This document shows, piece by piece, positions 56,459-64,000 of a stretch of DNA of 64,000 nt. How positions within the stretch are numbered: the first letter of the stretch is position 1; every line of letters starts with the position of its first letter. Made by a program: the position numbers and the translations under genes. The DNA lies in the NCBI GenBank assembly GCA_963693305.1, contig OY855905.1, forward strand, positions 33,620,750-33,684,749, in the 5' to 3' direction. This DNA comes from Meandrina meandrites. Lineage: Eukaryota > Cnidaria > Anthozoa > Scleractinia > Meandrinidae. The notes beneath the pieces are model-generated. The model searched no databases, was not told the origin of the DNA, and was given only the letters and a program-made list of their open reading frames with translations.

Positions 56459-59388
56459 ATGCGTCGCATGATCAGTGTGAGCTGGCAACAGTTGTTATTC
56501 ATTACAGCCATAATGGGACTGACCGTCTACATTCTCAAGAAGAATGAATGCAGCCATTCTGGTATGAAGTGTGTCTAAAGGAACTGTATCACACCAAATT
56601 GTAGACTACGAGCAGCCCCTACTTTTTCGCAGTCCGTCCAGCGTGAAGCAAAAAAAAAAAAGAGCGCGCGAGAATTGGGGACGTCCCCAATTTTCGCGCG
56701 CTCTTTGATTTTTTTTTTACTCGTTTTTTTTAGACTCGTAGTCTAACCAAATTGAGAGAAATAATAGAAAAATAACCATCCTAAATGAAGCTATAGTTTT
56801 GTCACTTAGATCGATAGAAGATTATTTTGCTGGGCTTTTTCGCTAACATTAACTTCCATAGCGAGTATTTGGCAGAACTTAAAAGGGCCGTCGGTCTCAT
56901 CAACATTTAGTGGTACTTGAAAATCTAATGAAGGTGTTGGCATCTGAAATTGGAATTCCACTAACAGTTGCCTAGCCTTGCTAAAGCACCCTTAAGTGGT
57001 CACCAGGTCATGAAAGTGATTTAAAATTGGTGTGGCTACGGACGGGTAAGAAGAAGTGGTCTACAGCTTGACAACGTTGGGCCGACGTTTTCAAGCTTGA
57101 CAGTGTTACTATTTTGATCAGTGAGTGCACCTTTAAGATTCTAGCATAGTTTACACAAAAACTTAGAAGTCCTCCCTTGCAGCCCCTTCAATAAAGCAGA
57201 CTAAACTCAGCCGTGACACAGTTATTAAGGAAAGACCAAACAACAATAATTCATTCAAGTAGGTATACACCACATTTTTGTTTCTCCTTCAGACGCCCAA
57301 GATAAAAAAGTGAGCCTGGATTTGAAATTTGATGAAACAAAACATAATCGGGACGAATTGGTTTCTTCAGGTTAGATTTTTACTTAAGATCAGAATTTAG
57401 AATATAAATTCTTCCAGATATTTTGCAGTTGTATTTTTCTAGGCCTCACGTCCATTGAAAGAGTTGCCCTTCAAGTGGAATAAAATTGCGCTTTTTGAAA
57501 TGGTGAAACAACAGAAGTCATTGTGTGATCCTCATAAAACTTTATCCCACACAGAACAAGACAACAGATGTGAGGCATTTGACTGTAATAAAAATAATTG
57601 TCAAGCAGATCGTTAGCTGGTTAGGGTATGAAGCCGGAGACTTCCAGCTCAGTCGTGAAATTATCATGGTCTTTGAAAGAACAGGGTCATGGGTCATTTC
57701 TAACATGGCGTCCTACCGGTTATTTACGAAGTACTTTACTTTACAATTGCTTTGATTTCCTTTGCTTTGCTTTGCTTTGCCTTGCTTTGAGCGCTTCGCT
57801 TTGCTTAACTGGTTTCATGTAGGTCACATGGCAAGCGCCTTGAATTTCCTTGGTGTTTATGTATTCACCAAGCTTATTTTCTCTTTAGCGAAACAGCCCG
57901 AAGAGTACAAGCCTGTCGACACTTTGCTCCTCTTTGTCGGCTATCCAAGAAGTCGCCATACTCTTCTATCTGCCCTTCTTGATGGTCATCCCCACATTGT
58001 GCTGGCAAACGAATACAGCGTGTTCAGTCGAGTAAGCAAAGGAGAGACGTTTACACACAGAAATGAAATGTTTGATACGTTGGTGAGAAGCTCAAAGCAA
58101 TTTTTGGAACGAGGTGGAAAAGGCCAGGTTATGCAGGGGTCTCTTGGAAACGCAACCCAATTTGGTTTTTATATGGAAGGTTACTGGCAAGGAACCTATG
58201 ATAAATACATAAAGGTATTTAAAAAGCCCACCGATCTTACAATTAGGAGTTCTGGTTTCATAAAATAACGTTTCCTATCTATTGCAGTTCGCAAAAGTTA
58301 CTTTCGACTCAGTGCCCAAAAATAAATAATTGCGCTGGCACCGTTTTGCATCCTAGCTAGCTTATGATAAGCACGAAATCGAAAAATTACGTAACATTAC
58401 GGGATAGGTAATGTGTGCCGATTGTTTTTGTCCGTATTTTTGAATGGGTCGTGACCAAGGAAAATTATTGCATGTGTGAAATGGGGATTGGGGGCGAGGT
58501 GTCACGTGATCCTCATGCATACGTAACTGTTGCAGGTCAAGCAAAGTCAAGTCACTGCGTGCATGACGTCATAAATTTGCAACGTCACGAATTAGCATTA
58601 TGGAGGAGAGCTTTAAATAGTTTTTCTAATCATTCTCTTTGTTTCAAACTACCATAGGTGATTGGCGATAAGACAGCCTGGTACACAGCACTGGTGTTTC
58701 GAGATTTGTCAGAAGACTCGGTCAAACAGTTAATATATAACATTGAAAAGGACTACAAGGTTAAAGTAAAGTTTATCCACTTGATAAGAAATCCGTTCGA
58801 CATCGTCTCAACCATAACCTTGAGGCAAACGCACCAACAAAAGGGAGCGAGGTTCGCGGACCATTCAGAGAAAGTAAGGTTGTTGTTGTTTGAACAGTTG
58901 AAAGTAATATTCATAGGTCATCCTAACTCCAGTTAGGTTTGTGCTACCGTTATCATTCGGATTACATAATCTATGTTGAATATACAACATAATTTATGTT
59001 GATTATAATACATAATTTATGTTAATTATAATTTGTATACGGATTGCCTCAACAGCTCTATGATCCAAAAGTCTTGCAGCAGAGCATAAACAGGCTCTCT
59101 CGCTGGGTGGAAGGAAGTGCAATTGCCAGGGATCTTCTTGATCGAGACACTATACTTGATGTAAATGGCCTGGAGCTCGTGCAGAAACCAGTGGAAACCA
59201 TGTCAAACATCTGTCAGTTTATTGGAATCACGTGTTCTGAAGACTTTCTCCAGGCATGCGCAAAGGTGGTTGATCCAAAGCCGTCCATAACAAGACATTT
59301 TGTGGTGTGGCCCCAAGACCTCCTGGATCAAGTTTTTTCTATGATAAATAAGTATTCATTTCTTTCTCAATACACATTTGAAGACTAA
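56459..59388 (+). CDS. Type II membrane sulfotransferase, copy B, five exons
   Basis: Exons: 56459-56561, 57293-57370, 57889-58214, 58658-58873 and 59056-59388. All phases match, giving 351 residues. The first exon is nearly the same as in copy A (signal anchor LLFITAIMGLTVYILKK). The PAPS loop is FVGYPRSRHTLLSALLDGHP (from G78); the 3'-phosphate site is FIHLIRNPFDIVST. The C-terminal end is SFLSQYTFED, as in copy A. Exon 2 encodes a short, charged stem. The last acceptor (CCTCAACAG at 59055) is weaker than that of copy A but keeps the frame. Both genes being intact suggests that both are used. The substrate is unknown; the linked pair may differ in tissue or acceptor. Confidence 0.8.
56602..56745. 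mobile_element. 144-bp MITE with exact 9-bp TSD in copy B intron 1
   Basis: ACCAAATTG lies at 56593-56601 and again at 56746-56754. The ends are TAGACTACGAG / CTCGTAGTCTA, with a strong inner hairpin of GAGCGCGCGAGAATTGGGGA and complement. The uninterrupted site is visible in copy A at 45892-45900. A 9-bp duplication fits Mutator-like elements. Confidence 0.9.
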
Positions 59389-59895
59389 AAATAAGTTTAT
59401 TGTCAATGCTGTTAATCAGGGCCCGCTAGTGGATTGACATGATAATTCAATTACATTTGACCACAAGACCACAACCACTGCATGGACATATGTGTTTCAT
59501 AGGAAATATTTGAAAAATAAAAGAAAATGTTACAGCATGGAGTCCAAAACTCAGTGTCTTTCGTGCAATCAGAAGCCACGGTCAACTGGTAGCTGTCCTC
59601 GACTTCTGATTGGTTATTCACTGCACGAAAGGCTGATGTGAGTTAATTTGAAGTAGTCACTCTTTTGGATTCCTCGCTGTGAAGGATAATGGCACCATGG
59701 ATTAAACCATTTTTTTGTCATGTATAAAAATGCCTTCAAATCGAGCAAAGCCTAAATAAATAAGATTAACTAAGAAACGTCAAGGACTCGAAAGGATGGC
59801 TACCGTCCGTAAAATAATAAAATAGATTGAGATGGATTGTAATTTTAGGCCGAATTTTTCAACATTTGTCATCCGTCGCATATTTGGCTACATAT
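59389..59895. other. Downstream region of copy B with a hairpin
   Basis: A hairpin pairs TGTCTTTCGTGCAATCAGAAG (59550s) with TTCTGATTGG ... CACTGCACGAAAGGC (59605-59635). No gene. Confidence 0.5.
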
Positions 59896-60064
59896 CAGTG
59901 GCGGATCTAGGAGAGGGGCCCGGGGGGCGGGCCTCCACCTTATTTTTTTTGGAAATAGCGCATTTCCTTTGAACTGCCGGAATCACCTTCGCAGAATTCA
60001 ACATTCATAGCCAAGCCTTTAAAAGCGGGCCCCCTCCTTTGCTGAAGGTTTGGATCCGCCACTG
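59896..60064. mobile_element. 169-bp MITE with CAGTGGCGGATC ends, TSD CATAT
   Basis: The ends CAGTGGCGGATCTAGG / TTGGATCCGCCACTG are flanked by CATAT on each side (59891-59895, 60065-60069). The end type and the 5-bp duplication match the 4.2-kb Ulp1 transposon at 30885-35100. Confidence 0.8.
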
Positions 60065-60069
60065 CATAT

Positions 60070-60610
60070 GATGTGCTGTTTGATTAAGTACCTTTAATTT
60101 AATCCTTATAATGCTTCTTGATAAGCTGATATGCAGTGTACAATTAAAAACTGCCTTATTGAGGACCCTTGAAAACTTTGTAAACGAGTGTTGTCGAACT
60201 CGAAGGGTGTAAGTGTCTGAATAGTCGCATATTATGGCATTTATATATAGCGTACCTAATAGCGATGAGTCGTGTTTAAAAATGTTCTGATTTAAGAGAA
60301 GAATGGCCTCTGCCGCCATTCACTTTCGTGAAGGCACCAGGAATACTTTTCCATCACGCAAGATGAACTGACAGCTATTCATTGCAGGCTTTTTACGGTA
60401 TGTGCCTAGTAGTTAAAAAACGAAATACTTATCAGAAGGATGAAGCTACTGTTGTCACGAGGGTGGGGCACTGAGCTACAGGCCTAGGGAGACTCGGGAC
60501 GACCAAAATAATGTTGGAGAAGTTTAATAGAAAAATAGCGTAATTCCCTTTGTTTTAGCTTTCCTTCCTACTTGCAGACTGGCCTGCTAGAGCAACCGGT
60601 TTTGGCGGGT
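60070..60610. other. Intergenic, no gene seen
   Basis: No supported open frame between the MITE and the 5' truncation of the LINE. Confidence 0.45.
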
Positions 60611-63394
60611 GAAGTAAAATTTGAAAAAACGGATCACTCGCAAGCTCTTCCTGTGGAATCCAGATTCTAGAGAAAAATTTATTTCAGCTCTACAGTCTAC
60701 TGAAGTGCAAAACATGATCTCTGTTTTTGAAAAAGAAAATTTAACTCAAATAGGTGACATTAACAAGGCTGTAGATACATTTACAAGGATAGTAGATGCT
60801 GCTGCAAAGAAATCATTACAACCTGTTCTGGACAAAAAGAAGTTCGTTAGACATCGACAATCACAAGTCTGGTTTGATAAAGATTGCAAAAATTTACGAA
60901 AACGTTTGAGACGTATTTCGAACAAAAAGCAGACGTATCCTCATGATGAAGAGACGAGACAAGAATATTTAACGGTAAAACGACAATATAAATCCATGTT
61001 ACAACATAAAAGGCAAAGATACCATGATACTCAAATACAAGAACTCGTCAAAACAAATGACCCCACACAATTCTGGTCCACTTTAAAAACCATGTCAAAA
61101 TCGGCTTCCAATACAGCTGATTCAAATGTCCCTGTAGACGAACTGTTAACACACTTCCAACAACTACACTCTGCTCTAAGTGAAGAAACCTTTTCCAAAA
61201 CACAGGAGACTGTTATAGAAGAACTAAAACGTAAACAACAGTCTCTATTGCATTATAATGAACTTGACAATCCTTTTACGGAGAGTGAAATAAGAAACGG
61301 CATTAAAAAACTAAAGAACTAGAAGGCGGCTGGTACAGACCGAATACGAAATGAAATGTTAAAAAGTGGCGGTCTCCTATTGATGACCTCACTGAAAAGA
61401 CTCTTTAATCTTATTATTGATGCAGGAATGTTTCCTGATTGTTGGTCCATGGGACTGATTACACCTATCTTTAAATCAGGGGAAAAGTCAAATCCAACTA
61501 ATTACAGGGGCATCTGCGTGACTAGTTGCCTTGGAAAACTTTTTACAGCAAAATCTCACCAAAAACAAAAATCTATTACATCCCTCACAAATTGGTTTCA
61601 TAGAGGGATTTCGGACATCGGATCACATTTTCTCTTTACGAACTCTTATTGACAAATATGTAACTAATGCAAATAAGGGAAAATTATTTTGCTGTTTTGT
61701 TGATTTTCAAAAAGCTTTTGACTCTATATGGCATGATGGTTTACTTTCAAAGCTGATTACCTATAAACTAGCTGGACACTTTTATCAACTGATTTCAGAC
61801 ATGTACTCTAGATCCAAATGCGCCATAAAGTACGGAAATCGTAGGACCCAATTCTTTAATTACAACAGGGGTGTAAGACAAGGATGTATTCTGTCTCCTC
61901 TACTATTCAATCTATATTTAAACGACTTTCCTTCTACTCTAGATAACTCTCGGGATACAGACGCAATTACTCTACCAAATGGGGATCCACTTAATTGTTT
62001 ATTTTATGCAGATGATCTAGTCCTTATATCTCAAAGTGCTTCAGGTCTTCAAAAGCAAATCGAAAAACTCCAAAATTACGTACAAAAATGGCTGTTGAAA
62101 ATAAATCTTCGGAAAACAAAAGTTTTAATTTTTCAAAAGCAGAACCGTAAAAGCACCCGGGAAAAATATTCTTTCTTTTTAAATGGAAACCAAATTATTA
62201 ATACCCCAGATTACACCTACCTGGGAACAATATTTAGCTCGAATGGGAGTTTCACCTCCTCAAAAAAGAGTTTAGTCGAAAAATCTAGACGTTCAGTATT
62301 TGCATTCAAAAGGTATATTGAATTCAACAAACTCTCTATATCCAAATGTAATTTCTTATTTAATGCTGTCTTTCTACCCGTTCTTTTATATGGTTCAGAA
62401 ATATGGGGGGCATATGATAGCCTCAATCTTAACAAATGGGAGAAAGATCCTATCGAACGCTTTCACTCGCAATTTTACAAATCTTATCTTTGCCTTAATA
62501 GAAGAGCATCGAATGTCGCAGCAAGAAATAAAACCGGAAGACTCCCTCTCAAACTAACTTTTTTCTCTAATACACTCAAGTTTTGGCTTCACTTACTAAA
62601 CCTTCCGACTTCAAGCGTTGCCAGACAATGCCTTCAAATTTCAACTCAACTGGCAGACTCTGGAAAAAAATGCTTTATGCTCTCCATCTATGATATACTT
62701 AAACAATATGGTACCGATTTCTCTACTGATCTTCAAACTATGATTGATACAAAAGGAGATAGATTAAAAACTAAACAGTGTCAATCCAAAATAATCGAAA
62801 ACTTTAAAACTGGTTTAGAAATGCATCAACATTAATTGATTAGATGTAACAAAAAACTGAAATTTTACTCTACTTTCAAAACAGATGTTACTCCCTCTAA
62901 CTCACTAGAACTAATTACAAATCTTAAACACCGTCGGGCAGTAGCAAAACTTAGAGTAGGCAACCATAACCTACGAATTGAAACTGGTAGACATTCTTAT
63001 CCTAAACTTCCTGAGCATCTGAGAATCTGTCAAAACTGCAGCTCAAATGAAATTGAAAACGAAGAACATTTTGTACTTAATTGTAGTAGATATGATACGA
63101 TTAGAAAATCTCTAATAGACTACATTGTTAGAAATTATTCTGATTTTAGTTCTTTTGATGCCAATCAAAAAGTTACATTTCTCTTTAATAATATAGATGC
63201 CTTTCTCTGTAAAAAATTAGGTTACTTCATTCATGAAGCTTTTGCACTAAGAAATGAATCGACAATCGCAACAATTGTCAATTAGTTGATCCTATTACTT
63301 GCCCTTACATATCTTTAGATGTAATTCGTATTATTATTATCATTATTTTCTTATACTTTTGCAATACCATTTGTAATTGGGAATGCAAATAAAG

Positions 63395-63425
<31 letters not shown>

Positions 63426-63427
63426 GC
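60610..63427 (+). mobile_element. 5'-truncated LINE retrotransposon
   Basis: One continuous LINE ORF2-type sequence without the endonuclease part, ending in AATAAAG and a (GTT)n tail (63395-63426). The truncated 5' end and simple-repeat tail fit target-primed reverse transcription by a CR1/L2-like clade; the exact clade is not resolved. Confidence 0.85.
60621..63285 (+). pseudogene. LINE reverse transcriptase, broken at three places
   Basis: Pieces are 60621-61322, 61323 to about 61560, about 61531-62835 and 62836-63285. Order: linker region (FLWNPDSREKFISAL), RT start (KAAGTDRIRNEML; TPIFKSGEKSNPTNYRGI), RT core (FVDFQKAFDSIWHDG; RGVRQGCILSPLLFNLYLND; catalytic CLFYADDLVLIS; YTYLGTIFSSNG), thumb, and a C-terminal Cys/His segment (CQNCSSNEIENEEHFVLNC). 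Breaks are TAG at 61320, a frameshift near 61550 and TAA at 62833. The catalytic Asp residues are intact. The upstream endonuclease is absent, so the copy is dead on arrival and later mutated. Confidence 0.85.
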
Positions 63428-63460
63428 GTCGCACATGGGGCGTCTACAATCAGGCTACAC

Positions 63461-63463
<3 letters not shown>

Positions 63464-63502
<39 letters not shown>
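63464..63502. repeat. (CT)n microsatellite
   Basis: About 19 CT units a few dozen bases after the LINE tail. Confidence 0.9.
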
Positions 63503-63503
<1 letters not shown>

Positions 63504-64000
63504 GAAGAAAAGTAAGGCACTTTTGTAACGCTATTCTCTTTTTCTGATAGCTTGAACAATTCTACACGCAGCGAAACCATTCAAAGGCTGAAATAACCTT
63601 TAACATGTCATTCCAATGCATACAAGTGGTCAACATATACCATTTCAATATCACTGAATAAGACTCTAATATATACCTGAGAGGTTACATAAGTTCCCTA
63701 TCTCGTGGTAAGCATCCTGTTAAAAGCTTTAAATCTAATTTCTCGGCCGAAATGTAGCTATTGGCTTACCATTTATGTCCCACACGATTCTCTTGATTAC
63801 CACAATGATTTAAATGTGAGATATGACGCCCAGAAAAATTCTGCCGTGTAACTGTTTGACTCTTCATGCCAATGAACAGAATCATGGATCGGAAAAAGCT
63901 CATTTTTTGTTTCTTGACTTTGAAAACTTTATTCCATAAAAGTTCTTCGACCAAATTTGCTCAAACTTTAGCACAAGATAAAGTTATGCTTAGGCAATAT
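63503..64000. other. Right-hand end of window, no gene seen
   Basis: Only short frames without motifs. Confidence 0.4.

Noticed and set aside
60005..60319. Minus-strand frame with RIQTFSKGGGP
   Set aside because: It starts inside unrelated intergenic DNA and ends in the CAGTGGCGGATC MITE, a common spurious peptide.

Overview
The window is invertebrate nuclear DNA, most probably from an anthozoan cnidarian such as a stony coral. This rests on AT-rich sequence with GT-AG introns, a CARF-type transcription factor gene, cnidarian-style repeats (foldbacks, GGTGGATAACGCTATCCACC-type repeats, CAGTGGCGGATC elements) and a dense mix of DIRS, Penelope-like and LINE retroelements. No bacterial-style operon, rRNA, tRNA or CRISPR array was seen. 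The species cannot be fixed from the sequence alone.

Layout: (1) 1-7.2 kb holds seven phase-compatible exons of a calcium-responsive transcription factor (CARF/ALS2CR8) homologue on the + strand, complete at its 3' end. (2) 7.7-20.6 kb is a tandem segmental duplication. Each unit carries a single-exon, two-domain cytidine/dCMP deaminase gene of the CDADC1 type on the - strand (10232-11476 and 19247-20527). The units share 5'-side and 3'-side flanks. A Penelope-like insertion with hammerhead-like motifs lies between the genes, and a second retroelement foldback lies inside unit 2. (3) 20.8-26.8 kb is a field of foldback and TTAA-flanked elements without host genes. (4) 26.85-35.41 kb is a DIRS-type tyrosine-recombinase retrotransposon. 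Its first open frame is split by a 4.2-kb Ulp1-carrying DNA transposon (exact 5-bp duplication), which itself contains a TTAA-flanked MITE. (5) 35.9-44.6 kb is repeats and microsatellites. (6) 44.6-59.4 kb is a second tandem duplication with two five-exon sulfotransferase genes on the + strand. They encode type II membrane, probably Golgi, enzymes (exons at 45758-50230 and 56459-59388). The two copies act as filled and empty sites for each other, dating several insertions after the duplication. (7) 60.6-63.43 kb is a 5'-truncated, broken LINE ending in a (GTT)n tail.

The host genes do not form one pathway: they are a transcription factor, nucleotide-deaminase paralogues and sulfotransferase paralogues. 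The unifying theme is tandem gene duplication in a region repeatedly invaded by elements. Several of these have insertion footprints that can be read directly (TSDs of 4, 5, 7, 9 and 15 bp, and TTAA). Family calls rest on motif recognition by eye; no database search was possible.
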